Assembly: GCF_932274485.2 (NCBI RefSeq)
Contig: NC_065882.2
Location: 59,929,431 to 59,993,430, forward strand
DNA from: Patella vulgata
Taxonomy: Eukaryota; Mollusca; Gastropoda; Patellidae
Direction: 5' to 3'
Length of the DNA: 64,000 nucleotides
Made by a program: the position numbers and the translations under genes. Under the pieces are notes generated by a model. It did no database searches. It worked only from the letters and a program-made list of their open reading frames with translations, and was not told the DNA's origin. This document shows positions 11,570-24,125 of this stretch, piece after piece (position 1 is the first letter of the stretch; every line of letters starts with the position of its first letter).

Positions 11570-12650
11570 TTAATTATTTAACATTTAATTAACAAAACAA
11601 AATCCAAATATCCATGGTAAATAGCATCCTGGTTTCAATTCAGTCCTATTAGAAAGAGGCCTGTCAAAAGGTTTTAGCCAATATTATATGTCACGCTGGC
11701 TGAAGATACCAAATTTTGAATTCATTATGTCTTTTTGTAGTGTGTAAATACTGAACAGAATTGAACCATTTTTGGACTGATATTCTTTATAAAGATTCAA
11801 AAATCACAATATTGTAGTTTGCAAAGACTATGTTAATTTATAATGCTAACATTTTTTAACAATGATCATTTAGGTAACTCGTATATAGGAATATTTTGAT
11901 AAATGTGAAGTATTACACAGTTTTAATAGTTGATTTGAAAGGCCTATAATTTGATCATATAAATCTGCATGTGGAATGATTTAACGATCCTTAATCAAAT
12001 GGATATTTTATTTTGAATGATGGGGAAAAAATAGCGGTGTATCAATGAAATTTATCTAAAACCTTTTCCTTGATTAAAAGGAATAAAAAAAAAATACAGA
12101 TCTCTAATTTAATTATTCACTGGCTATATTAGATTATATCAGTAGAAATTGTCTCCTTATCTAACTAGTTGAACATCTAATGCTAGCAAAGTGAATTAGG
12201 TATTTGTATGTTTATCAGTATTTAGATGTCACTGGTTTTAAAATACCATGTACCTTGTTGTACACTAAAATATTTCGAAAAAACAATGAAATTAACCATG
12301 AAGGGTTCAGATCTTGCTGTTACAATAAAATGAGTGAAATATGTTCAATGTATATTGAATAGCTTTTCTATTCAGTTTTATCTGTATAAAGACTGAGCTG
12401 GAACATCTGTATATAAAAAGCCTATTGATTGTCATTTGAGGGATTTTGAAACTGTGAAAGTTGAACCTGTTAAAGGAAAATCAGTCCTAAAATTGTTGAT
12501 TTTTGTAAGTATTTACAAAGATGTATAAGCAGTTGAAAATTTTTCAACATTTGAAATCAATCAAAGGTCTCTTTTTTTATCTAATTGAATCACAGCCGGA
12601 AGATTATATGCCATTGATATTTTGGTCTGTTTTCATAATTAAATATTGTG
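11570..12650. other. Intergenic, no gene seen
   Basis: AT-rich DNA. No open frame of note and no recognised element. Confidence 0.4.
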
Positions 12651-12652
12651 AA

Positions 12653-12755
12653 ATGGTCGAGAGCGAGACATTAAGTAATATATTGTAACAACAAGATGGC
12701 CGTGGGCCTGAGTTTTTTTACAATATATTACGCAATGTCTTAAGCTCGAGACCAT
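12653..12755. repeat. Imperfect hairpin / inverted repeat
   Basis: Arms 12653-12688 and 12718-12755 are near-perfect inverted copies (left arm ATGGTCGAGAGCG... to TAATATATTGTAA) around a 29-base loop. Could be a small palindromic transposable element; no other copy seen in the window. Confidence 0.7.
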
Positions 12756-14160
12756 TAAACGACTTAAAATATAGACACTCTGCATCTTCTTTTATAATGA
12801 AATACGTCACACGAGTCCAATATTTCACTAATATAAATAATGTACGATTGGCAAGTTGCACATACGATTATTTGAAATAATGGCACACCAACATCAAAGG
12901 GTGATGTCACATCTGTATTTTAAGTGTTAATAAATATAATCAATTTAAGGTGGATTAAGCCATGAAAAATTAGATAACTAATGTACTAATGGGATCAATT
13001 ACTTGAAGAAAATATGTAGGTAATGTCATAATTTTATAACTAGTTCTGCAACTTGTTAGTAAATTTCTAAAAATCCATCGGTTATACTTTAAATAAAAAA
13101 TATAGATTCTAGTCACTCATAAAATATGTAGACAAGAAATTGAATAGGACATTTTGAAGGTGTTTATTTTGTGCCATCTGTAGAAGAAATATTGCTTTAT
13201 TTATCTGTGATGTGTGAGGCAACCATGGCTTGTCAGATATAAAATTACAGAGAACCATTTTTCGATTTTATATGAGAGAGGCAATAGTTGGTGGGTTGTA
13301 AGATTTATGTACAAGATTATATATACATTGACAGTTGTAGTCTGGTTGGTAAAAACCACATGGCTTCATAGTGGCACTAATAGACAAGATATGTTCATTC
13401 CTATGGTTGGTATTTTCTTATGAATGGGGTATTATGGTGTTATGGCTGGATATCTTCCTGCAATTAAATAGTGAGTACTTTTGTTTGGTTTTATCATGGA
13501 CCGTATGGTATTATTATGACTGTTATTGGCTCACATACTTTTCATCTTTTTATTTTGGTATATAAGCGATGGTGTTTTGGATGTATTGTGTATGTCGAAT
13601 TCTTTGATTTAATGAGTTGTTTGGATTAGTGATTATACAAGCTCTATATGATTAAAATTTGGTGGCAATAGATTAAATGGAAATTTTATTTTCACTACAC
13701 TACATGTATATCTCAACGTCAATGTGGCTTTGTATAGTGATGTAAAATTTTAAACAAAAGACAGATTTTCATCTCACAAAATCAAATAACACATAAAAAG
13801 ACAATTATACGACTGACAACTGAGTTTAATTGTATTTGACAAAAATAAAATAGGGATTTCCAAGCTATCACAGACTATTATGGACCATTTTCAAACCAGG
13901 TTCCCACTGGTAATTATTATGATAAATAAGTGACATTTTAGTGCATTTAATTGTTTATCTGGAAAAGAAACACATTTCTCCTTTATTATTAACTCCCAGA
14001 CAATATTCAGTGAACTCTGGGGAAAACCAACTTAACATTATGATTGTATGTTCTATGGTAGATCTGTGTGGTCGTAAAAATGTTATACCTGGAATCAACA
14101 GATTTGGTTAGCAATAAATGGTATTGATTATAGCCAAAAGTCCAAGACCCAAAGTTAGTC
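12756..14160. other. Intergenic, no gene seen
   Basis: AT-rich. Overlapping 60-70-codon frames at 13214-13565 show no family signature and are probably chance. Confidence 0.4.
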
Positions 14161-14631
14161 TTAAAGGAGCTAAGTCGCTAATATTTGGGACCTTGAAATT
14201 GACACAAATGGGTCGCGACGCATATAATAATGTAATATGAATGTATATAAACTGATTTACATTTAATTGTTTCCATTTTTACTCTTAATTTCAAATTGAA
14301 TGGCAATCTCTAGCGTCTGGTTATTCAAGTCTACACCGATAGTATTTATTGCAAATGCTCTCCAGATAAGAATATGACTTCACCGTTTGACATGATCATG
14401 AAATATGTCTAGCCTCATTCTTTGATTCCCTTGTTACAAATGGCACTGAAATACATTATGGTTAAGATTCGTGTATCAATGGTAAAATGTTTGTCTTAAA
14501 TATTGGATATCAGAAGCCCATCTTTTCCCTGTAAGATCACAACATCAATGTTGATTTAAATTGACAAATAATTCGTGTTTTCAATGTCGAATACTTTGGA
14601 TGATATTGAGTTAGAGACTTAGCTACTTTAA
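14161..14631 (+). mobile_element. TTAA-flanked element, family 1, copy 2
   Basis: 471 bp with TTAA at both ends. Close to the copy at 5576 over its length (for example GAATGGCAATCTCTAGCGTC, AAATTGACAAATAATTCGTG), with a few small deletions. Confidence 0.8.
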
Positions 14632-15960
14632 CTCTGCCCCCTTATAAATTAGCATCATATTTGTAGGCAACATTGTTCATCAGTTTATTGATTCTTAATT
14701 AAAAACAGTTGTTCAAAAATTATTTATGGAATATGTTGAGCATAATAAAACTGCATAGATGATGGAAAATATGTTTGGTTCATCATCATAGTGTATAAGA
14801 ACTGTTGGCTTTTACTAACTCTGCAAACATCATCTCTTGACCTATAATAATAATAATAATAATAATGAAAATATTTGAATCAATATATCAAGTCTATATT
14901 GCCTGTCAACTCCATTCCACGTTCATGGTTTATTGTTCTTTTTCTAATGCATAGAGAAGTAATCAATAGAAAAATACCTTGTGTCTGGCCTGAACATATA
15001 ATACTTGACTCTCACTCACAGATTAAAATAAGTGAGTGTGTCAGATTGTTATGCATTATTGCCGTATTTTGTAGAATTTAAGGTATGTGTGTTTTGTTGG
15101 ATTTTTTTTATTTAGACTATGCAATCTAGATATAAATTTGTTTATTTACAGCATTTTAGTAACAAACATGAATAATTTGATAGACATGTGTAGGAGGAAT
15201 CAATTAAGTGAAACTATTTAATTGCAAAAATGGTGATAAACTATATTTAGAGGTGAAATGGTAAAACTACTTTGTAGTTGAAACATCATGATTTGAATGT
15301 AATTAATAATGACTGAAATCTTATTTAATTTTTTATATTTAGAAAATGAGGCAATGTTTCTTTTTAAAATACATTATGTGCCATGAATGGTACACTATTT
15401 ACTTTCTTTTATATTTAAATGAAAGCTGTAGTAGTATGCTGGTCCATAAGTTCTATTAAACTTTTGACCACTTAAAAATCTGAATATAGTAAACATACAT
15501 ACATACCGGTATTCTCAATCATCTTGCGCCAAGATTATGTTTTGGGGGCCTGAACATAATGTTATACATTAATAGCTATGAATACAAAGGAAACTCATCA
15601 TACGTGAGAACTGATCCTGGCATTTATGTAGGTTAATAATAGATGAAAATAGAAATGTATTGACAGTATCATTATAAAGATGTTATCTTATCGTGATCAG
15701 TTGATTAGATCCTTTTGTAATATCTGTATTTGAGAATATTAAGTCAGTCAACTGCCATGATAGGAATAAGAGCTCTTGTTGTATAGGAAATTAACTTATA
15801 TCAAAGCATTCACCCGATTGTAGAATTTATTATCTAATCACCACTGATGTTGAGATGTCGCATGAATGTTTAAATACATGGTCGCTGTCATGTTTAATCA
15901 TGTGACGTGAAAGGTGAGGCAATCGACTGGTGAACTGGGCGGAGAATTCGCCTAATGTTT
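14632..15960. other. Intergenic, no gene seen
   Basis: AT-rich; an ATA trinucleotide run at about 14842-14866. No gene recognised. Confidence 0.4.
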
Positions 15961-15962
15961 CT

Positions 15963-16767
15963 CAGGGGCGTGCTGGCAGGGAGTTTAGGAGGACAGTGTC
16001 CTACCAGGCCCCCATTAAACAATAAGTCCACCCGTATAAGCGGGCCCTCCTGAGAGCTCTAATTTTCACGCGGAATCACCTCAAAAAATTGAGAGTGCGC
16101 ACGCGAAAAATCATACATACACAACGATTAGTAAAATATATTATGCTGACGTGCAAATGTCTGTCACCTTAAGGTGAAATGGTCTTTGATACATGTATTC
16201 ATGCCTCGATATGTATAAGATGCAATTTATTATTTGGATAGAAATACATTGTATTAGCCAGAGGCGGATTCAATGGGGGGCGCGAGGGCACCCCCCCCCC
16301 CCCCTAATTTTCGACAGTGCCCTTTTTAACTGCTGAAAGTGCCTTTTGTCAGACTCAAATATGTCCGTTCCCAACCCGTTGTAGGGATCCCAAATGATTC
16401 AAACCATCGACTCAAACACACCAGTCTGGGAAATAGCTCTTGGATTGGCTACAAATGCAAGGAAATGACGGATAATTTTCTTGGGGACCTCCCCCCCCCC
16501 CCCCCCTCAGCGGCGTGCCCCGTCTCCGCGGTCAATGCCTTCATTTTGCAGCGCCCCCCCTTTTCAAAATTCCTAGATCCGCCCCTGTTAGCATTATATT
16601 AAGCAGACCTGTCTTGTGTAGTACAGTAGTATGTCTTATAGTCAAAATAGCAGCATAAATTTGGAAAATATGATACCTAGATTTCTCCCAGAAGTGCTTG
16701 CAAAACGCGTTTCCTGGGGGGGAGAACCTCCTCAGACCTCCCTACCAGTGGCGCTAGCACGCCCCCG
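15963..16767. mobile_element. Probable outer non-autonomous element with CAGGGGCGTGCT-like ends
   Basis: The left end CAGGGGCGTGCTGGC (15963) is inverted at GCTAGCACGCCCCCG (to 16767), and both are followed inward by a CCCTACCA/AGGG-type extension. GC content is locally high. A second element (16259-16587) sits inside it. No clean target duplication was found, so the boundaries are tentative. Confidence 0.4.
16259..16587. mobile_element. hAT-like non-autonomous element with 5-bp target duplication
   Basis: 329 bp. Ends CAGAGGCGGATTCA and (inverted) CAGGGGCGGATCTA, the CAGGGGCGGA type familiar from hAT-group elements. TTAGC directly flanks both ends (16254-16258 and 16588-16592), a 5-bp duplication; 8 bp is commoner for hAT. 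C-runs occur inside near each end. No coding capacity; the open frame at 16339-16602 is not a gene. Confidence 0.75.
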
Positions 16768-18090
16768 ATGTGTCTACTCATTCGGCTGCAATTTGGCACC
16801 GAATAATTTGGTCAGTAAGTGTGTCCACCGCTTTAGAAATAGTTGAAAAGTACAGTAGGCACGCCATAGTTTTATCTCCTGGTGTTATTGAATAGTCATC
16901 TGCCAGACTTGTGCTTTATATTAAAATATTTTATTCTTATTTTTTTGTTACTTTACTATTTATAATCGCTTTTAGTGTATAACAGGGTTGTAGTCGAAGG
17001 TGGGCGACTGTGGTCATTGCCCACAGAGTTCCTTAACTATACTACTGGGCTTTTCTATAATTTAAAGTTCCTTGGTAATAAGAAATATCATATTTTATGT
17101 TAAAAATAAGTTTTCAGGTTGCACTGCATGACCTAAAGTATCCTTGAGGGAATATATTTTAATCCACAATGATCATGATCATATGACTACTATATTATAT
17201 TAACTACATTTTGGTAATATTACTCAAGGAAAACAAATGATCTGTGAAATAGTAATTTAAAACCTATTGATTAAGACAATGGGTGTCTGTATAGAGTCCA
17301 CCTGGATAATTTTTAATTGAGATGACTTTTGTTTCACCAAGCAGAAAAAAGAATTACCAGATTATAATGTTGTTCGCTGTGATTTATAGAGGCAATTGTC
17401 AAACTTTCATACCTTTTAAAGTATATGAATCAGTTTGTAACAACCTTCTGCTAATAATAAATGGCATAATAATGGTTAATATATGAGAAATGACAAGTAG
17501 ATCTAGGATAGAGTCAGAGATTAACATCATTACTCCATCTTTGCTGCTGGCTACAGACATAGAGATTGATACATTATATATATTAGGATATTAATGTTTA
17601 TTGTGCTAACAAGAAATTTATTGGCTAACAGAAAACTGGGTTATCACAAATGTATTCTGTTGTACTTTTACATTAGTACTGTGTACAGTATGATTTAATA
17701 ACTACAGATATATGAATTTAATACATAGATGAAATATAAAGTTATGAATGCTAAGATCAGACTAATTTAGAGGTAGGTAGATGTGTAGCATGAATGATTT
17801 ACCTGTTGAGACCCACCATGTTGGTTCATGATATTTATTGTTCTACTGACTGTATATGGAGAGCTAATTAATACATTTGCTTAGTGTTTCTGTATCCTGA
17901 ATCAAAATGAAATAACAAAAATAATAGCCATCCCTTTGAATTATATAAATTTGTAGCGGTTTATAACTTTGTTGTCAATACTTTAATGCTTTGGAAATAA
18001 GCATTGATGATGGCAACTTGTCAGAATCATGTTTTTTGTGTAATAATGGCCTGTGGTCGGACTACTGCTACAGGTATGTACTTTCTTTCT
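16768..18090. other. Intergenic, no gene seen
   Basis: AT-rich DNA without recognisable frames. Confidence 0.4.
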
Positions 18091-18111
18091 ATACACCCAC
18101 ATTTTTATACT
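18091..18111. repeat. Solo terminus of the ~333-bp repeat family
   Basis: CTATACACCCACATTTTTA matches the left terminus at 539-554 and 43371; no body follows. Confidence 0.4.
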
Positions 18112-20251
18112 GGAATAGTTAGCATTGATGATTCTGATTGATTTTGATTGTTTTCAGAAAGTACTTCCTTTTATATTGCCCTTTGACTTATGATTGTTGA
18201 TTAACAGATGTATATGGTACCATTGTACTCTAACTATAGTGTCAAGTTCTTGAATAAAAGTAGCATCATTATTTTCAGTACAGGCCTTTAGTCTTATAAA
18301 AGCTGCTAGTAGGTGTGTTTCTAGAAGAATTTGTACTTAGATTTGTGTGTGATATTTGAAAATATTATCTGGACTGGTTTTAGAAGGCATATTTTTTGTT
18401 CTGTGAATGTGAAATAAAGAAAGTGTGCCCCTCCTTCTTTCTGCCTTCAGTAACATGTAAACAACATGATGTTTCTATTACACACACATATATACTCTCT
18501 ATAGAATATTGTTGCTTTGATATAAATATACCCTATATTAAAGAATATTCCCAACGAATATGACTGATAACACTTATAAAGGCTTGTTGCTTTTTTTTAA
18601 CAGTATCATATCATCTTTTCCTAGTTCTGTCAAAGCACTTAAAATTGGGATAAAATGGAAATGCCAGCTGTCAAAATAATATCTATATTCTAGATTATTT
18701 GACAAGAGTTTCCCATGGACATATTAATGACAAAATACTCCATATAACATATTATTATACCCTTTCAACTTCAATATTGCTGATGTTTTTAAGTACTTCA
18801 TAAGTTCATAGCACAGAGCTGATGACAAATTTATTGTTAATTTCTTTAAGAAAAGTCAACACTCTTGTAATAAGTACTAGGACTAAGTATTTCTTTACAA
18901 GTCTACATTTGCATTCTCATGTTTATTCATATGTGTTATACCTTTTTTTACAACATGATTAGATAAACATTTATGTTAATATTATGATTTTGTGCCAAAG
19001 TTTTTGTCATTTACCAATATGCATGGAAGTTTTATTGTAAAGCATGAACATGTTATGAAATATTATACAGGTTGCTTTTTTCTGTCACAAGATATACCAG
19101 ATATCCAAATTGCAATAAGATTTCAGAGAATTCAATTATAACAAGTAAACAACATCTTTATGCACTTGCTTCAGAAGCATGAAATTTTGGAAGGCAGTAT
19201 TTTTGGTTGATGTTATAAGCAAAGCTATGTGTATGATTTTGTTAAAATGGGTTATACTACTGTTTAATTAAGTCTCTTTTCTGTGCTCCCAATTAATTAT
19301 AAGCTGTTGAACCTGAACAAATATTTTTTAACCCATTCCATTGGATCACAGTAGCTCTTGAGGAAAAGAAATATTTAGCAGGTACTTCAAGAAATATTGA
19401 CTGGTGGGGATAAAAAAAACCAGTAGATGACAATAATGTGTGGATGATTAGTGGTTGGTCCATTGTAGGTTGTGTGAAACCTTTGTGGAGGGGTGAATTT
19501 GTAATTTCAAACCACCCGCCTGCACACCATTGAAAAAGGGGGGAAACCAAATTTGAATTTTATTTAGCACGTATACACCATAAAACTATGTGTCTTCATT
19601 TCCCTGAATAAAACTTTAAAGATTCCTACCTGAATACAACCTATGCCCACTCTGATTAAACACGCTGGACAAATTGTTCTAGTCTTAGCTCAAAAACCAC
19701 ACCATAGCTGTTCATTGTGGTAGAGAGCATGTGTAAGCGTATTTGACTTCTATTGGCAATTGTTTTTGTGAAGTGTGAAAAAGAAATATGGAAATCAAAA
19801 CAATACAAATCAGTTTACCTGAATAGCAGCAATCAGCATAAGCAAGAAATACAACATTCTTCTGTTCAACAGTGTTTTTAAATAAAAGCCCAAAATTTCA
19901 AACATCTCTTCAAGAACAGCGTTTGTCTGAACAGTTTCCAAGAGACATTTTACTATCTCGTTTTGAAAGGACCTCATTTTCCGTAAAACAAAATTCTGAT
20001 TTAGTTCCCTTCATCAACTTTTTCATGACAGGTATGGTATGAAGTATGTCTTACCTGTTTAACACTGCCTTGTTAGAGAGGACAAACATTTTGACCAAAC
20101 TGTTGGGATGTTGGTGGGCAAGTGACAATCATGGTCACATCACATGTTACATACTTCCAGGTGGAGGTCATAGTTGTGAACAGTAACTCTTGAGGCAAAG
20201 AATTGTTTAACAGGTGCTGGAAGAAATATTGGTCTTGAAGTAAAACATTAC

Positions 20252-20287
<36 letters not shown>

Positions 20288-20355
20288 GGATAACAAACTT
20301 TTCAAGACTGTACAGATTACAGTTCTAGTCAGATGTTTTTCAAAGACACAGGATT
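18112..20355. other. Intergenic, no gene seen
   Basis: AT-rich. A minus-strand 85-codon frame at 19293-19550 has no family signature. A (TA)n microsatellite lies at about 20250-20284. Confidence 0.4.
20250..20284. repeat. (TA)n microsatellite
   Basis: About 17 uninterrupted TA dinucleotides. Confidence 0.95.
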
Positions 20356-20368
20356 CACTTGTTTGTAA

Positions 20369-20734
20369 ATGAAATGGGGTTTAAATTCCTACTGTTCTGC
20401 TCCTAACCTGGGCTAATGAAGACGGGCATATGCCACACAGTGTGCTATGAAGGAAATTTTGCTCGGGCAGCGGCACTATCGCCTACTCTTATATCGAATT
20501 CCAACTGCCAAGGGATCTTTTACGTGCATTCCAATGTATACACGGGACCTCAGTTTTCCGTCTCATCCGAAGGACTAGATAGCTGTCCTTGTCAGGCCCT
20601 CCGTCCTGCATCACTGACAAGGGGGAACCACGCCGGAAAATCTGAATGAACTTTCTTGGCCAATGCAGGGATCGAACACCCGACCTCCAGGCTAGCAAGC
20701 CAGCATCTTACCCACTTAGCCAAGTGATCCCCTC
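20369..20734 (-). mobile_element. tRNA-derived SINE, family B, full-length copy
   Basis: The minus strand starts with a tRNA-like head: TGGCTAAGTGGGTAAGATGC (box A) and GGTGTTCGATCCC-type box B. A conserved body follows, then the tail ending CATTTC. The 13-bp direct repeat CACTTGTTTGTAA at 20356-20368 and 20735-20747 is an exact target duplication, showing LINE-type retroposition. The frames at 20416-20698 are SINE sequence. Confidence 0.93.
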
Positions 20735-20747
20735 CACTTGTTTGTAA

Positions 20748-21203
20748 TAAAGAACACTGTTGAAATAAGTTTTTGATGGACTGTTTTAAAACTTGGTGGG
20801 ATTGTTCATTAGAGGTTTAGGAAGAACCCTATCAAATTTCAAAATAATCTTCATAGATTTATATTCCAATTCATATTTTTACTTTCAAATTTTGTGAATG
20901 CGATATTTATTATTTGGGCCAAAGTAAGAACCTTATCTAAATTTGCATCTCCCTGTTTATGTCAAATTTTTTGAAATTTTGTTAATGTGATACAGGAGAG
21001 ATTTCTTGAAATTTTGTTTTAAAACTAAGTGAGGTTACTCTTTGTGGCATAAAAAGGAATCCGATATTTCAGAATTTTTGAATCTCAAGTTTCAAATGTG
21101 ATTTTCTTCCCATGCACGGTTTGCAATGGTAATAATAAAACTTGTTCATTGTTGCATAAGAAAGAACCGTGTCAAATCTCAGAAGTTTTGGATATTCAAA
21201 CAT
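20748..21203. other. Intergenic, no gene seen
   Basis: AT-rich. Two TTTTAAAACT(T/A)-(G/A)TGGGATTGTTC-like phrases suggest an old duplicated repeat, but I cannot define it. Confidence 0.35.
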
Positions 21204-21534
21204 TTAACATACATAATCTGCCTATTGCAGGTCTTTCTTTGGGCCTTAAATGTTATATAAATTATTAATTAAATTAGACATTAATTAATAAAAAAGACTG
21301 TAATCAACTCTCAATGGCATCTTATGTGTCAGATTTTCACTGGATTTGAATCTGATTTGCTGCTCAACGCTCAGTAATGATGACCGAGGCTAGGCCTAAA
21401 ATTCTATCGCAAATATTTTGGTTCAGAGTTAAGCAATTTGACTGAAATTTTCAGCCACATTACATTATCTAGTTTTTAACTATTATAGTGAGAACTGCCA
21501 GCGCTTTATCTAATCTTCCATAATGTATCTTTAA
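21204..21534 (+). mobile_element. TTAA-flanked element, family 2, upstream of the sulfotransferase
   Basis: Starts TTAACATACATAATCTGCC and ends ATAATGTATCTTTAA, with the shared inner phrases CCTATTGCAGGT and CTTAAATGTTATATAAATTA. Related copies: 23146-23510, 25259-25475, 42555-42930 (minus). Confidence 0.65.
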
Positions 21535-21844
21535 TTTTAAAGCTTAGTACAGATTTCATAATACTATAGACTTTTTAGAACTTTATCTGTTTACGATGAT
21601 TTTAGATTTATATGTAGCACGGCCAACCTGACAAACCTGTGCCTATTTTTGGTTGAGACATGTCTATTGTCCACCACTGCCTCAACCCATCTTGAGCGAG
21701 TGAACTCAGTGAACAATAAAATATCAGAATGAAACAGATAAAATTCAAAAACTAAAGATAAAAAATTATAGAACTGGCAATCTAGATTGTTTGTTTAAGT
21801 ATTGTGCTGACTATACTGGAGATGGTTAATTGATTAACTTTTTA

Positions 21845-21871
21845 TATTTTATATATTACAGGTAAATCAAG
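21845..21871 (+). other. Splice acceptor just upstream of the sulfotransferase ATG
   Basis: An AT-rich tract ending ATATATTACAG (to 21861) is followed by ten bases and the ATG. This is a good acceptor and implies at least one non-coding leader exon further upstream, which I could not locate. Confidence 0.55.
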
Positions 21872-22936
21872 ATGAGTCCAAGTAGAAGTAGTGTTAAATA
21901 TCACATAATACCCACAGAACAAAACGATGGCAACAACCGGGGCAAACGAACCTGTCCAAAACTTACTCGCTACAAAATAGTGGCCATCGTTTCTATCGTC
22001 ATCCTGGCAATTATATTTGTTGTTTTAGCCAAATCATTTCATCTGTATCAATCATCAACATGCATTTTAAAGGGCGGTAATATATCTGGGAATAAACAAG
22101 AACATCTTCATCTGCCTCATACAAAACGTCGAATACCTCAGTGTCTAATCATTGGAGCTCGCAAGGCAGGGACGCGAGCCCTATTATCCTTCTTAAACAT
22201 TCATCCTGACATACAAGCAGTGGGTCGGGAACTTCATTTCTTCGATGATGATGACAATTATCAACTTGGTTATGATTGGTACAGGAAACGTATGCCATAC
22301 TCATTTAAAAATCAGATCACTATCGAAAAAACACCGTCCTATCTTGTTGAAAGTGTTGCTCCAGAGCGTGTCTATATGATGAACAGCTCAATCAAGTTAA
22401 TTCTCATCGTTAAAGATCCTGTGCTGCGAACAATTTCTGATTATGCTCAGTTTCGAGAAAACAAAGTTTTACGGCAAAAACCAATAATACCTTTCGAAAG
22501 TTTAGTGATTGACCCTGAAACAGGTGAAATCAACCGTTCGTATAATGCTGTTCGGAGATCAATATACTGCAGACATTTACAAAAGTGGCTGCGATATTTT
22601 TCCATGGACCAAATTATAATCGTGGATGGTGACAAATTATCAAAAGCACCGTGGAGAGAAATTCACAAAGTGGAGTCGTTTTTGAATATAGGGCATGTAG
22701 TTAATAAGGATAAATTTATTTTTAATCAGACCAGAGGATTTTATTGCATCAGAAATGAGGACCAGTCTGAAAAATGTTTATCACGATCAAAAGGAAGAAA
22801 ACATCCAGACATACAGCCATGGATTGTCAATAAATTAAAAGAGTTTTTCCATCCTTTTAATGAAAAGTTTTTTAAAATGTTGGATAGAAGGTTTGATTGG
22901 AATGACGATATAAATAATGAAGATGAAAATAATTAG
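21872..22936 (+). CDS. HS3ST5-like: Heparan sulfate glucosamine 3-O-sulfotransferase, HS3ST5-like
   Basis: 354 aa, intronless and complete. It transfers sulfate from PAPS to the 3-OH of glucosamine in heparan sulfate, in the Golgi lumen. Seen: a type II membrane anchor at residues 33-55; the PAPS 5'-phosphosulfate loop IGARKAGTRA (94-103, Lys98); the GRELHFFD motif with catalytic-position Glu120; the 3'-phosphate motif LIVKDPVLRTISDYAQ (178-193, with Lys181 where Arg is common); TRGFYC (287-292) and KCL (301-303) giving the conserved Cys pair 292/302; SKGRKHPDIQP; and the end KLKEFFHPFNEKFF. The run TSIY-like RSIYCRHLQKWLRYF and the C-terminus look closest to vertebrate HS3ST5 (about 346 aa). 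An in-frame TAA at 21863 fixes the ATG. Copies of one TTAA element family lie on both sides (21204-21534, 23146-23510). An acidic NDDINNEDENN tail is lineage-specific. Confidence 0.95.
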   Translation: MSPSRSSVKYHIIPTEQNDGNNRGKRTCPKLTRYKIVAIVSIVILAIIFVVLAKSFHLYQSSTCILKGGNISGNKQEHLHLPHTKRRIPQCLIIGARKAGTRALLSFLNIHPDIQAVGRELHFFDDDDNYQLGYDWYRKRMPYSFKNQITIEKTPSYLVESVAPERVYMMNSSIKLILIVKDPVLRTISDYAQFRENKVLRQKPIIPFESLVIDPETGEINRSYNAVRRSIYCRHLQKWLRYFSMDQIIIVDGDKLSKAPWREIHKVESFLNIGHVVNKDKFIFNQTRGFYCIRNEDQSEKCLSRSKGRKHPDIQPWIVNKLKEFFHPFNEKFFKMLDRRFDWNDDINNEDENN

Positions 22937-23145
22937 ATGTTATTATAATTAGAATTTATACTGGACGCAAAAAGAAATTTTTGTTAAAAAATCTGCTTCA
23001 TTAGTAAAAGCGAAATACTAGTATAAGTAACGTTTGATTATAACAATGTATTCTGATTTATTGATGTAAGTTTTAGGGTAAGTGTAGTTCTTGATTTTAG
23101 ATTTTTATGTAGATGATTAAAATAGTTAACCTTTGTCTTATTCTA

Positions 23146-23510
23146 TTAAAGATGCATTATTTAAGAGCTAATTATGCCTGTTGCAGGTTTTTATTTTGGC
23201 CTCAAATGTTATAAAAATTATTATTTAGACATTTATTCACATGACAAGCCTATAATCAACTCTATAGATCGTTGTATGGCAGAGATTTAAACCCATTAAA
23301 CAATTTAATAATTTAATTTAAAATGGAGAAGCAAGGCTGGGTCTTGATTAACAAGTAATGTTGCTACAGTAATAAACAATATTTGCAACATCTTGTCACA
23401 ACTTCAAACAGTGATATCTTGATATATTAATTTTGAATGACCTATTTTGGAACTATTATAGCAAGAAGGGTCAACTCTTTATCTAAATCTTACATAATTC
23501 ATCTTCAAAA
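23146..23510 (+). mobile_element. TTAA-flanked element, family 2, downstream of the sulfotransferase
   Basis: Starts TTAAAGATGCATTATTTAAG and runs through GCCTGTTGCAGG and CTCAAATGTTATAAAAATTA to CTTACATAATTCATCTTCAA. The right end has decayed away from TTAA. Confidence 0.65.
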
Positions 23511-23569
23511 GCTTACATTTTAGACCTTGTAAAAAAATCCCTGTATGTCTGTCTGTCGACTGTTTGTCA

Positions 23570-24125
23570 CACTTTTTGTCACACTTTTTGTGACATGATA
23601 TCTCTGCTTCTAACTGAGCTAGAATGTTCAAACTTGGTGTTGGTGTTCATGGAGTTCGAAGATGGAGTAAGCAGAGATAAGCAATTTGATTGATGCTTTG
23701 GGACACTATAACTTGAGTTCTAATTAACTGAGAGTTTCATTACATCAATACCTTGACAGAGTTAGATAATGAGCATTTTCTGCTTAGGCTAAGTAATGAT
23801 AAGCACTTGGTCAAGACTTTGGAACATAACAACTCTGCTTTTAATTGAGGTAGAATGTTTAAACTTGATGTAGATCTTCATTAGATGAATGTCTTGACTG
23901 AATTCAATGATTAACATTTCCCACTAAAGCTAAGCAGAGCTAAGCAATTTTATTGGTCAATGCTTTGGGACAAGATAACTTTGATTCTAACTGATGCAGA
24001 GTGATGAAAGGTAGTGTATAGTTTTACTACCCTGAAGTACTTCAAAACCTTGACTGAGTTTGATTGCAAACTTTTTATGCTTAGACGAAGTATAGATAAT
24101 TAGTTTGATTGCTCGATACTTTTGA
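23570..24125. repeat. Degenerate tandem repeat, ~155-bp unit, about four copies
   Basis: Each unit carries a TAACT(T/C)TGCTTCTAACTGAG-like phrase, then CTTGACTGAGTT, a TTTTCTGCTTAGGCTAAG-like phrase and GCTTTGGGACA. Units begin near 23588, 23705, 23828 and 23968. Strongly diverged, therefore old. Confidence 0.65.

Noticed and set aside
16339-16846. Two proline-rich frames
   Set aside because: They fall in poly-C-containing hAT-like element sequence and its flank.
20416-20698. Small frames with similar proteins at 27267, 32077 and 49807
   Set aside because: They are translations of SINE family B copies, not genes.
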